From: Mycolicibacterium setense
GTDB taxonomy: Bacteria > Actinomycetota > Actinomycetes > Mycobacteriales > Mycobacteriaceae
Direction of reading: 5' to 3'
DNA length: 64,000 bases
NCBI RefSeq assembly: GCF_000805385.1
Contig: NZ_JTJW01000003.1
Span: 62,001-126,000, forward strand
Positions within the stretch are counted from its first letter, which is position 1, and every line of letters starts with the position of its first letter. This document shows, in pieces, positions 41,012 through 48,791 of the stretch. The position numbers and the translations under genes are program-made. The notes below the pieces were generated by a model that was given only the letters and a program-made list of their open reading frames with translations, searched no databases and was not told where the DNA came from.

Positions 41012-42268
41012 TTAGTAACTGGAAGCGACGTCCGTGGTGTTCTCAGCGTCGGCGCGGGCCCTGGCCCGGGCCCAGGTCAGGAACTCGGCGACGGCATCGG
41101 CCGTGTAGTGCCCGCGGGGTGAGCCGAAGATGTCGAACGCGTGCTGGGCGTGCGGAATCTCGGCGTAGATCACCGGCGAGTTCGACACCTCGCGCAGCGC
41201 TTCGACGAACTCGCGGCCTTCGCGTACCGGGATGAGGGAGTCGTTGGTGCCGTGCAACACGAAAAACGGTGGAGCGTCGGGGTGTACCAGCGTGATCGGT
41301 GAGGCGTCCTTGTACACCTGGCCATGGGTGGCCAGCGGCTTCTTGACGATCAGTCGCTCCAGGATCTCCATGAACTCGGCCCGGCCGGTGCCTGTGCTGC
41401 TGAACCAGTCATAGCGGCCGTAGACGGGCACCGCAGCTGCCACCGACGTGTCGGCGTCCTCGAAACCCGGCTGCCATTTGGGGTCGTTGGGGGTCAGCGC
41501 GGCCAGCGCGGTGAGATGGCCGCCCGCCGATCCGCCCGTGATGCACACCGCGTCGGGATCACCGCCGTACTCGGCGATGTTGGCCTTCACCCAGGCCAAC
41601 GCCTGCTTCACGTCGATGATGTGGTTCGGCCAGGGGTGGCGCGGGCTGATCCGGTAGCCGATCGACACGCAGATCCAGCCCTGCTCGGCCAGGTGACTCA
41701 TCAGCGGATACGACTGCGGTCGGCGCATGCCGATCATCCACGCCCCGCCCGGCACCTGCAGCAGCACCGGCGCCTTGCCGTCGAGCGGCAGGTCCGGACG
41801 CATCCAGATGTCGGCGAGGTTGGCCCGGTGCGGGCCGTAGTGCACGGTCTTGCGTGCGTAGCGGCGCCGGCTCATCGAGGTGGCGTACACCTCGCCGCGA
41901 CGCAGGGGCCGCAGGGCCGACGGGTACTCGTCGGCGAGCGCCTCGCGCACCGGATCTTCGAAGTAGGGCCGGGACTGCACACCGCGACGGTGCACCAGCA
42001 CCAGCAGCGCCCAGGAAATCGCCTTGAGCAGCAAAGAGATTCGGCCGCTCGTGGACCGGTAATCGCCACGGATACCGCGGCGCAGTGCATCGAGGGCCGA
42101 CCCGGTGATCACCAGCGGAGCGTTTTCCGAGGTCGGCCAGCCGAAGGCAAAGGCCAGGACGGTGCTGTAACCCTTGCGTCCGATCGGCTTCACCGCGTTG
42201 GCGGCGTTGAGCAGCTCAGCGGCCGCTGCGAGCAGCCGTCTTCGTAGTGCATGATGGCGGTCAGCCAT
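41012..42268 (-). CDS. lipO: LipO/LipC-like esterase (Rv1426c-like)
   Basis: A 418-residue esterase: oxyanion segment LLQVPGGAWMIGMRRP, nucleophile CITGGSAGGHLTALAALTPND, acid in HGTNDSLIPVREG and histidine in PHAQHAFDIFG. It is a clear paralogue of the LipC-like protein at 17881-19104. Gene order (esterase - FadD - acyltransferase, same strand) matches M. tuberculosis Rv1426c-Rv1428c, where it is LipO. Its start overlaps the FadD stop by eight bases. It probably works on lipids handled by the two upstream enzymes. Confidence 0.86.
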   Translation of the reverse strand: MADRHHALRRRLLAAAAELLNAANAVKPIGRKGYSTVLAFAFGWPTSENAPLVITGSALDALRRGIRGDYRSTSGRISLLLKAISWALLVLVHRRGVQSRPYFEDPVREALADEYPSALRPLRRGEVYATSMSRRRYARKTVHYGPHRANLADIWMRPDLPLDGKAPVLLQVPGGAWMIGMRRPQSYPLMSHLAEQGWICVSIGYRISPRHPWPNHIIDVKQALAWVKANIAEYGGDPDAVCITGGSAGGHLTALAALTPNDPKWQPGFEDADTSVAAAVPVYGRYDWFSSTGTGRAEFMEILERLIVKKPLATHGQVYKDASPITLVHPDAPPFFVLHGTNDSLIPVREGREFVEALREVSNSPVIYAEIPHAQHAFDIFGSPRGHYTADAVAEFLTWARARARADAENTTDVASSY

Positions 42269-43898
42269 TCACCTTCTCCTGGAGTTGGCGCCGGTCGATC
42301 TTGCCGGTGCTGTTGCGCGGCAACTCGTCGAGCACGGCGATCTCCCTCGGCACTTTGTAATTGGCCAGATTCTCTCGAACATACGCCTTGAGGTCCTCGG
42401 GGCTGATGGCGCCGGAGAGCACCACGAACGCTGCCAGACGTTGTCCGAACTGTTCGTCCTCGACACCGATCACGGCCGCTTCGGCGACATCGGAGTGGCC
42501 GGCCAGCACCTTCTCCACCTCGATGGGGTACACGTTCTCGCCGCCGGAGACGATCATCTCGTCGTCGCGGCCCACCACGAACAGGCGGCCTGCCGCATCG
42601 AGGTAGCCCACGTCGCCCGAGGACATGAAGCCCTCGTGGAAGTCTTTCGTGGTGCCGGAGGTGTAGCCGTCGAACTGGGTCGAGTTGCGTACGTAGATGG
42701 TGCCCACTTCGCCGGCGGGGACCTGCCGGAACTCCGCGTCGAGAATGCGAATGTCGGTGCCCTCGGCGGGTTTACCCGCGGTGTCGGGTGCGGCGCGCAG
42801 ATCGGCCGGTGTCGCGGTGGCGATCATCCCGGCCTCGGTGGCGTTGTAGTTGTTGTAGATGATGTCGCCGAACCGGTCCATGAACGCGGTGACGACGTCG
42901 GGACGCATGCGCGATCCAGATGCCGCGGCGAATCGCAGCGAGCGTCCGTCGTAGCGATTCAGCACGTTCTCCGGCAATTCCATGATCCGGTCGAACATCA
43001 CCGGCACCACGCACAGGCCCTTGGCCCGGTGCCGGTCGACCAGCTCGAGGGTGGCCTCGGGATCGAACTTGCGCCGGGTGACGATGGTGCAGGCCATCGA
43101 CGCCGCGAAGGCCAACTGGGAGAAGCCCCACGCGTGGAACATCGGCGCGACGATCACGACCCGCTCTTCGGTGTGCCACGGGGTGCGATCCAGAATGGCC
43201 TTCAGCACCTCGGGGCCACCGCCGGAATGCTTGGCGCCCTTGGGAGTTCCCGTGGTCCCGGAGGTCAGCAGGATTACTCGGCTCTTCTCGGCCGAGCGGC
43301 GCGGCTCCTCGCCGCGGTGCTCCTCGACGAGTTTGGCGACGGTGAGGTTGTGGGCGTGGGTGTCGGTCCAGGCGACGATCCGTGCGACGTTCGGATGCGC
43401 GCCGAGTGCTTGATCAAGAGTGCCGGTGAACTCTTCGTCGTAGATGACGGCATCCACGGCTTCGCGGTTGAGCACCTCGGCCATGGCCGGAGCGGCGAAC
43501 GACGTGTTGAGCAGCAGCACGTCGGCGCCGATGCGGTTGGCGGCGATCAGCGACAGCACGAAGCCGCGGTGGTTGCGCGCCATGATGCCGAGAACTTTCG
43601 GCTCACCACCCGGCAGCGCCTGCAGGCCGGCGGCCAGCGCATCGGCCTGTTGGTCGACCTGCTGCCAGGTCAGCGTGCCGAGTTCGTCGACCAGGCCCGG
43701 CCGGTTCGGGCAGCGCTGCGCTGAGGCCGCGAAACCCGAAGTGACGCCCATGTTTTCGCGCGCCATCGCGGTGGCGATGCGCAGATACTTGTCCGGGCGC
43801 ATCACCGTGATGATTCCGGCCCGCCGCATGGTGGTGACCAGGCCGACGGTGTCGGTTACGCGGTCCAGCGGTCCGGTCAGCAGATCAAGCGGATTCAC
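42261..43898 (-). CDS. fadD12: acyl-CoA synthetase/fatty acid-AMP ligase, FadD12-like
   Basis: A 545-residue adenylate-forming enzyme: P-loop VILLTSGTTGTPKGAK, YNNYNATEAG (A5 motif), YTSGTTKDFHEGFMSSGDVGYLD (A7) and the C-terminal lysine motif RNSTGKIDRRQL. It activates a fatty acid to acyl-CoA. The GTG start follows the acyltransferase stop closely. Its place in the Rv1426c-1428c-like block gives the FadD12 name. Chain-length preference is unknown. Confidence 0.9.
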   Translation of the reverse strand: MNPLDLLTGPLDRVTDTVGLVTTMRRAGIITVMRPDKYLRIATAMARENMGVTSGFAASAQRCPNRPGLVDELGTLTWQQVDQQADALAAGLQALPGGEPKVLGIMARNHRGFVLSLIAANRIGADVLLLNTSFAAPAMAEVLNREAVDAVIYDEEFTGTLDQALGAHPNVARIVAWTDTHAHNLTVAKLVEEHRGEEPRRSAEKSRVILLTSGTTGTPKGAKHSGGGPEVLKAILDRTPWHTEERVVIVAPMFHAWGFSQLAFAASMACTIVTRRKFDPEATLELVDRHRAKGLCVVPVMFDRIMELPENVLNRYDGRSLRFAAASGSRMRPDVVTAFMDRFGDIIYNNYNATEAGMIATATPADLRAAPDTAGKPAEGTDIRILDAEFRQVPAGEVGTIYVRNSTQFDGYTSGTTKDFHEGFMSSGDVGYLDAAGRLFVVGRDDEMIVSGGENVYPIEVEKVLAGHSDVAEAAVIGVEDEQFGQRLAAFVVLSGAISPEDLKAYVRENLANYKVPREIAVLDELPRNSTGKIDRRQLQEKVNG

Positions 43899-43904
43899 CG
43901 GTGC

Positions 43905-44714
43905 TCAGCCGATCACCGGAAAGCGGCGCTCTTCGGCCAGCTCGTCCAGCGCACGCTGCATCACCCTGCGGACGTGAGCGTCGACCTCGTCGATGTCGGG
44001 GTCTTCACCGAACTCGGCTGCGATGTCGATGGGCGGCAGCGTCTTCATCACGATCTTGCTGGGCAACGGCACATTGAGGGGCAGCACCGCCGAGAGGCCG
44101 AACGGGAAACCGAACGACACCGGCACGATCTTGGTGCGGGCCATCCGCGCTATCGGGCCGAGCGCCTTGGCCAGCCCGGTGCCGCGGGACAGGAAGAGCT
44201 GGGTTTCCTGGCCACCGATGCCGACCATCGGGACGATCGGAACGCCGGCGTTGATGGCGGCCTTGATGTAGCCCGTGCGTCCGCCGAAGTCGATCTTGTT
44301 GGCCGACAGCGTGGGCCGGTACACGTCGTAGTCACCGCCGGGGAACACCACGACGACGCCACCCGAGCGCAGCGCCTCGTCTGCGTTCTCGTGGCTGGCC
44401 CGGATGAAGCCGGTCTTCTTGAAGAAGGCCGCGGTCGGGCCGGTCATGAGCATGTCGTGGCTGAGGGTGTAGACGGGCCGCTCGTAGCCGAACTTCTCGT
44501 AGAAGCCCGTCGCGAACACCGGCACGTCCAGGGCGAACAGGCCACCGGAATGGTTCGACACCACCAGCGCGCCGCCCTTGGGGAAGCTGTCCAGCCCCCG
44601 TATCTCGGCCCGGTGGTAGCCCTTGATGAGCGGCCGCAGCAGGCCCATGACCTTCTCGGTCAGGCCCGGATCCCATTTGGTGATTTCGGACGGGTCGATG
44701 TCGGTCGCAGCCAC
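43905..44714 (-). CDS. PlsC-like acyltransferase (Rv1428c-like)
   Basis: A 269-residue glycerophospholipid-type acyltransferase: VVSNHSGGLFALD supplies the NHxxxxxD-type catalytic motif, followed by VVVFPGGDYDVYRP and IVPMVGIGGQE. It transfers an acyl chain to a hydroxyl acceptor at the membrane. The GTG start has GGGG upstream. It is first in the operon with FadD and LipO; a perfect KstR-consensus palindrome lies about 20 bases before the start, suggesting induction during sterol use. Confidence 0.86.
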   Translation of the reverse strand: MAATDIDPSEITKWDPGLTEKVMGLLRPLIKGYHRAEIRGLDSFPKGGALVVSNHSGGLFALDVPVFATGFYEKFGYERPVYTLSHDMLMTGPTAAFFKKTGFIRASHENADEALRSGGVVVVFPGGDYDVYRPTLSANKIDFGGRTGYIKAAINAGVPIVPMVGIGGQETQLFLSRGTGLAKALGPIARMARTKIVPVSFGFPFGLSAVLPLNVPLPSKIVMKTLPPIDIAAEFGEDPDIDEVDAHVRRVMQRALDELAEERRFPVIG

Positions 44715-44734
44715 AGGGTCCCCCTGATGTGGAT

Positions 44735-44748
44735 TGGAACGTGTTCTA
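44735..44748. promoter_or_regulatory. KstR-consensus-like operator (TGGAACGTGTTCTA)
   Basis: Matches the published KstR consensus TnnAACnnGTTnnA at every fixed position. It lies 21-34 bases upstream of the acyltransferase-FadD-LipO operon. KstR is the mycobacterial repressor of cholesterol catabolism genes; binding here is inferred from the sequence. Confidence 0.6.
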
Positions 44749-44837
44749 GTTTTGCTAGTGTACCCAGCTCGCGGGCAAAAAACCCATTTGCTCCCTGCGT
44801 TCGTCCAGCTACCGCCCAGTAGCTGCGGTCGATCCTC

Positions 44838-45425
44838 TCAAAATCGCGGGTCCGGCATGGTCAGCTCTGCTATTTCGCCGGTGACATTGCGCCGGGCCTG
44901 CTCCTCCCAGCGCTGCAGGCCGGGCGCCGTGTGGAAGATCGGGCCGGCGAGCAGTGCTGCGAGCACCCGCGCCCGCGCCGACCGGAATACGTCGTCGGGC
45001 ACCGCCGCATACTCGTCGCGTACCGCGTCCGCATACTGCCGATAACGCGCCGCGGGCGCGCCCAGCACCGACAGATCGGCGTCGCTCAGCACCGCGGCAT
45101 TGACGTCGCCGGCGTCGACTTTGTGGGACTTGGTCGCCAGCACCAGTCGAGCCACTTCCTCGCGGTCGGCCGATCCGTCCAACAGCCGGCGGGCCAGCAT
45201 CGCCGAGCGGTCTTCGTTGTCGTCGCGGCCGATGTCGTAGATCGCGTCGTGGAACCACGCCGCGAGCTCGACGGCTTCCCGGTCGAAGTGCAGTCCGTCG
45301 TCGGCAAGGGTTCCTATCGCGTCGAGCACCTCACGCAGGTGCGCGACGTTGTGGTGCCTGCGGTGGGATTCCGACCAGCGGGCCAGCAAATCCTCCCGCA
45401 GGGCCTCGGTGAGATGGGCAGCCAT
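44838..45425 (-). CDS. HD-domain metal-dependent phosphohydrolase
   Basis: A 195-residue protein with an N-terminal metal histidine region (SHRRHHNVAHLREVLDAI) and the HD motif in ELAAWFHDAIYD, followed by the helical remainder typical of small predicted HD hydrolases. The ATG at 45425 removes a longer non-conserved extension. Such proteins cleave phosphoester bonds of nucleotides; the substrate is unknown. It is divergent from the NAT gene. Confidence 0.85.
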   Translation of the reverse strand: MAAHLTEALREDLLARWSESHRRHHNVAHLREVLDAIGTLADDGLHFDREAVELAAWFHDAIYDIGRDDNEDRSAMLARRLLDGSADREEVARLVLATKSHKVDAGDVNAAVLSDADLSVLGAPAARYRQYADAVRDEYAAVPDDVFRSARARVLAALLAGPIFHTAPGLQRWEEQARRNVTGEIAELTMPDPRF

Positions 45426-45445
45426 GGGTCCAGTGTGCGCCGCGG

Positions 45446-45476
45446 TTGACCTCAACCGTTGTTGAGGCAGCATCAT
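45446..45476 (+). promoter_or_regulatory. MerR/SoxR-type promoter before the NAT gene
   Basis: -35 TTGACC (45446-45451) and -10-like CATCAT (45471-45476) are 19 bp apart and enclose the perfect repeat CCTCAAC-CGTT-GTTGAGG (45450-45467). This is nearly the SoxR box (CCTCAAG-N4-CTTGAGG) and has the long spacer that MerR-family activators need. It points to the NAT start nine bases downstream, so the mRNA would be almost leaderless. Confidence 0.7.
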
Positions 45477-45484
45477 TGAGCGTC

Positions 45485-46327
45485 ATGGGATTAGACCTCG
45501 CCGCCTACTTCGACCGGATCGGCTATCAAGGCCCGGCGTCAGCCGATGTGGAAACGCTGCGCAACGTCGTCGCCGCCCACGGACGGTCGATCCCGTTCGA
45601 GAACCTGGACCCGTTGCTGGGTGTCCCGGTGTCCGACCTCAGCGCGCAAGCTTTGGGCGACAAGCTCATCACGCGCCGCCGCGGTGGCTACTGCTACGAG
45701 CACAACGGCCTTCTCGGCTACGCCCTGGACGAGCTCGGGTACGGCGTCGAGCGGCTGGCCGGTCGGGTGGTGTGGATGAAAGAGCCCGATGCCCCTCTGC
45801 CCGCACTCACCCACAATGTGCTGGCGGTGACGGTTCCCGACGAGGCCGGACGCTTCCTGGTCGACGTCGGGTTCGGCGGGCAGACGTTGTCCTCGCCGAT
45901 CCGACTGCATGCCGGCGCTGTGCAGCAGACCCGCCACGAGCCGTACCGGCTGCTCGAGCTGCCCACGCTCAACGAGCCGGAATATGAGCTGGCCGCGCAG
46001 GTTCGCGGGCAGTGGCAGCCGCTGTACCGGTTCACCACGGCGCCGCAACCGCGCATCGACCTGGAGGTCGGAAGCTGGTATGTGTCAACGCACCCCGGTG
46101 GGGTGTTCGTCGTCGGTCTGACCGCGGCGTTGGTCACCGATGACGCCAGGTTCAACTTGCGCGGGAGAAACCTGGCCATCCACAGCCGTGGCAATACCGA
46201 ACGGATCCGATTCGACACGGCCGCACAGGTTCTCGAGGCGCTCACCGAGCGGTTCGGCATCAACCTGTCCGATCTCGACCCGGATGTCGACGTCGAAGCC
46301 CGGGTGGCGCAGGTGCTCGACAGCTGA
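45485..46327 (+). CDS. nat: arylamine N-acetyltransferase
   Basis: A 280-residue NAT with the catalytic triad at Cys70 (RRGGYCYEHN), His110 (ALTHNVLAV) and Asp127 (FLVDVGFGG), exactly the numbering of mycobacterial NAT, which confirms the ATG at 45485. It acetylates arylamines and hydrazines, including isoniazid, from acetyl- or propionyl-CoA; in M. tuberculosis NAT is linked to cholesterol catabolism. Here it stands outside that operon, behind a MerR-type promoter and followed by an AraC-like gene. Confidence 0.96.
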   Translation: MGLDLAAYFDRIGYQGPASADVETLRNVVAAHGRSIPFENLDPLLGVPVSDLSAQALGDKLITRRRGGYCYEHNGLLGYALDELGYGVERLAGRVVWMKEPDAPLPALTHNVLAVTVPDEAGRFLVDVGFGGQTLSSPIRLHAGAVQQTRHEPYRLLELPTLNEPEYELAAQVRGQWQPLYRFTTAPQPRIDLEVGSWYVSTHPGGVFVVGLTAALVTDDARFNLRGRNLAIHSRGNTERIRFDTAAQVLEALTERFGINLSDLDPDVDVEARVAQVLDS

Positions 46328-46391
46328 TCCTGGCCCGGGCAACCACAGCAGGAAATGTCATGTTCCCGGCGCGGTCGGCCGACCATACTCG

Positions 46392-47315
46392 GTGACCGTG
46401 GAGGACCAACCGAACAGACGCGACCGGCTGCGTGAACTGCTCGACGCCGTCGTCGACGACGACAACTCGGGCGTCGGCGACATGGCGCGCAGCAGCTACG
46501 CCTCGGAGTTCCACTTCTCCCGGGAGGTACGCCGGCTCACCGGAGAGCCGCCTGCGGCGCTGCGCCGACGGGTCATGCTGGAGCGGGCGGCCTGGCGGTT
46601 GCAGCAGGGTGCCGGCGTGGCGGAGGTGGCCGAGACCGAGGGCTGGTCGTCGGCGGAGGTGTTCTCCCGGGCGTTCCGCCGGGCGTTCGGTGTGCCACCG
46701 TCGCGCGCCGGCGATGTCGGCTTCCGGTTGACCGCCCCCAACGGTGTCCACTTCCATCCGCCCCAGTCGTTGTGGTGCGATGCCGACCCGGGCGAGGCAT
46801 CCGGGCCGGATATCGCCCAGTTCATGCTCGTGCACGATGTCGCCGACACCGAATACCTGATCGGTGTCGGCGGCCGGCTCTCCGAACAGCAATGGGCCCA
46901 GGATGTTTCACCGGGGCAGGTGGTCTTGGACTGGGACGGTCCGGAGCCCAGCGTCGCCGCGGTATTGGGAGCGATCGTGTGGACCAAGGAGGTCTGGCTG
47001 GCGACCATCGAGGGCAGGGATTTTCCCTCGCGTGACGTGACCCGCAAGGCGGCGGCCGGGCAACTCGCCGCGCACCACCGCGTCATCGGAAAGCGTTGGA
47101 CCACACTGATATCGGAGTACTCAGCGGCAGGACGGCTCGGCGACACCGTGATCGACGCACTGTGCGATCCGCCGGAATCCTTTCAGCTGTACGGGATCAT
47201 CGCGCATGTGCTGACCTACTCCGCGCATCGGCGCGCACTGGTACGGGGCATGTTGGCCCGACATGGTCTCGAAGTGGACCGTGGCGACCCACTGGAATGG
47301 ATGAGGAGGGACTGA
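46392..47315 (+). CDS. AraC-type HTH fused to DinB-like domain
   Basis: A 307-residue protein. The N-terminal HTH resembles AraC family DNA binding (FHFSREVRRLTGEPPAALRRRVMLERAAWRLQQGAGVAEVAETEGWSSAEVFSRAFRRAFGVPPS). The C-terminal half resembles DinB/TIGR03086-like metal-binding bundles, with histidines in AAHHRVIGKRW and AHVLTYSAHRRALV. The start is GTG 46392 (GTG 46398 possible). The next gene begins four bases after its stop. Probably a regulator responding to a small thiol or electrophile; the ligand is unknown. Confidence 0.75.
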   Translation: MTVEDQPNRRDRLRELLDAVVDDDNSGVGDMARSSYASEFHFSREVRRLTGEPPAALRRRVMLERAAWRLQQGAGVAEVAETEGWSSAEVFSRAFRRAFGVPPSRAGDVGFRLTAPNGVHFHPPQSLWCDADPGEASGPDIAQFMLVHDVADTEYLIGVGGRLSEQQWAQDVSPGQVVLDWDGPEPSVAAVLGAIVWTKEVWLATIEGRDFPSRDVTRKAAAGQLAAHHRVIGKRWTTLISEYSAAGRLGDTVIDALCDPPESFQLYGIIAHVLTYSAHRRALVRGMLARHGLEVDRGDPLEWMRRD

Positions 47316-47318
47316 CCG

Positions 47319-47849
47319 GTGAAGACCGTGTACTACACCGCGTCGAGCTTGGACGGGTTCATCGTCGATACCGACGACAGCCTGGACTGGCTGATCACCC
47401 GCAACATCGATCAGCACGGCCCATTCGGCTACGACGAGTTCATCAAGACGATCGGGGCACTGGTGATGGGTTCGGCCACCTATGAGTGGATCCTGAAGGA
47501 CCAGCCCGGTGAGTGGATGTACGAGCAGCCGACGTGGGTGTTGACGCACCGGCCGCAGATCATCGCCGCCGGGCATCCGGTGCAGGTGTTCTCCGGAGAC
47601 ATCGCCGAACTGCAGCCGAGCCTCGTCGAGGCGGCGGCAGGTAAGGATGTCTGGGTGGTCGGCGGAGGCGACGTCGCCGCGCAGTACGTCGCGGCCGGGT
47701 TGATCGACGAGATGGTGGTCAGCTACGCGCCGTGCACTCTGGGGGCGGGGTCGCCGGTCTTGCCGGTCCGCTCCGAGTGGGTGCTGGCCGAATCCGCGCC
47801 CAACGGTGAGTTCGTCTGCGCCCGATGGGTCAGGGCGACGGCCGACTGA
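47319..47849 (+). CDS. dihydrofolate reductase-family protein (RibD C-terminal-like)
   Basis: A 176-residue DHFR-fold protein: VYYTASSLDGFIVDTDDSLDWL, ALVMGSATYEWIL, VWVVGGGDVAAQYVAAGLIDEMVVSYAPCTLGAGSPVLP. Members reduce pterin- or pyrimidine-like compounds with NADPH, though most are uncharacterised. The GTG start has AGGAGG nine to ten bases upstream. Co-transcribed with the AraC/DinB protein, it is likely its target. The tail overlaps the convergent TetR gene by 20 bases. Confidence 0.87.
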   Translation: MKTVYYTASSLDGFIVDTDDSLDWLITRNIDQHGPFGYDEFIKTIGALVMGSATYEWILKDQPGEWMYEQPTWVLTHRPQIIAAGHPVQVFSGDIAELQPSLVEAAAGKDVWVVGGGDVAAQYVAAGLIDEMVVSYAPCTLGAGSPVLPVRSEWVLAESAPNGEFVCARWVRATAD

Positions 47850-48477
47850 GCCGGGGGACACCGTTACGGCGGACGAATTCCCTTGACTTGATGAGGAATT
47901 CGAGTTGCCGAGCGACATCGTGCAACGGTTCGACAGATCTTGAGGACCGGCACAACACCACGACCCCCTCGAGTGCCGCTATGCACATCACCGCAAGCGA
48001 TGACGCGTCGGATTCGTCGAAGCCATCGGCGGTGAAGGCTCCGGCCAGGTCCGTGCGCCAGCGGTCGAAGATCGCGGCCGCGGCCGCGGCCAGATCGGGC
48101 TCTTCGTCCGGTGCGGCGATCGCCACCGCGACCACCGGGCAGCCGGAACTGAAGTTACTTCCGGTGAGTACCCGTTCCCAGAACTCGACGAATCGGTGCA
48201 CCAGATCCCATGCGCTGCCGGATGTTTCGGCGCCCACCACGCGACCGATGGTGTCCGCGGCGTATTGCAGCGCCTCGATCAGCATCTGCCGGCGGCCGCC
48301 GGGGAAATGGTGATACACCGACCCGCGTGGCGCACCGCTGCGGGCGAGCACTTCGTCGATCGTGACGCCGGCGGCGCCCCGCTCACGCAGAACCTCCACC
48401 GCACTGCCGAGCATGCGGGCGCGGGTCGAGCCACGCTTGTTGCGCGGCTTCGTGGCGGTGTCAGGCGACGCGGTCAT
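47830..48477 (-). CDS. TetR-family regulator
   Basis: A 215-residue TetR protein with HTH RARMLGSAVEVLRERGAAGVTIDEVLARSGAPRGSVYHHFPGGRRQMLIEAL and a C-terminal ligand domain of the LmrA/YxaF type (WDLVHRFVEFWERVLTGSNFSSGCPVVAVA). The ATG at 48477 is followed by a disordered basic segment before the HTH. No obvious partner gene; it faces a 314-base intergenic region. Confidence 0.87.
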   Translation of the reverse strand: MTASPDTATKPRNKRGSTRARMLGSAVEVLRERGAAGVTIDEVLARSGAPRGSVYHHFPGGRRQMLIEALQYAADTIGRVVGAETSGSAWDLVHRFVEFWERVLTGSNFSSGCPVVAVAIAAPDEEPDLAAAAAAIFDRWRTDLAGAFTADGFDESDASSLAVMCIAALEGVVVLCRSSRSVEPLHDVARQLEFLIKSREFVRRNGVPRLSRPSP

Positions 48478-48709
48478 GAAGGAACTGCGAGGAACAGCGA
48501 AGGAGCATCCGGGGGGTGATGACACGCACCGGGGTGTGGGGTGTGCGAACCCGACGGCTGAACCGGTGACCGGCGAGATTGAGTTCGACGACCCACATCG
48601 CGCACCGCCCTTCTATGTCATCCACCATAGAAATGATGGAATCCTCGCATGATGTCGAGTATCCGACAGGCATGCTGGTGTGTAAAAGACTAGCAGGTTA
48701 ACTGCTTCT

Positions 48710-48721
48710 GAACAGGTTCTC
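48710..48721. promoter_or_regulatory. GAACAGGTTCTC motif upstream of echA1-like gene
   Basis: Contains the palindromic core GAAC-AG-GTTC. The same 12 bases occur on the minus strand of the ALDH promoter (within 51470-51483). It resembles the KstR consensus but lacks the flanking T and A. Confidence 0.4.
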
Positions 48722-48744
48722 CCTGTGTCGCGAGGCTCCACCAA

Positions 48745-48766
48745 AATTATGGTGCCTTGCATAATT
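48745..48766. promoter_or_regulatory. inverted repeat AATTATG-N8-CATAATT over the echA1 promoter
   Basis: Perfect 7-bp arms with an 8-nt spacer. The right arm contains a -10-like CATAAT (48760-48765), 26 bases before the ATG. The shape fits a TetR-family operator occluding the promoter; the TetR gene next door is a candidate. Confidence 0.45.
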
Positions 48767-48791
48767 CTGTGAGCCGGCGTTGACTGCTCCC

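Larger units (their letters stand above)
48478..48791. other. 314-base intergenic region between tetR and echA1-like gene
   Basis: No convincing gene. A short frame on the minus strand (48461-48673) has no ribosome site and no recognisable features. The region is more AT-rich at its right end and carries the echA1-side promoter elements listed separately (48710-48721, 48745-48766). It marks the return to the Rv0222-Rv0230c-like backbone and is thus the right junction of the accessory region. Confidence 0.5.

Noticed and set aside
48461..48673. Possible 70-codon gene on the minus strand upstream of tetR
   Set aside because: No ribosome site, no helix or motif pattern, overlaps the tetR start; more likely untranslated leader.
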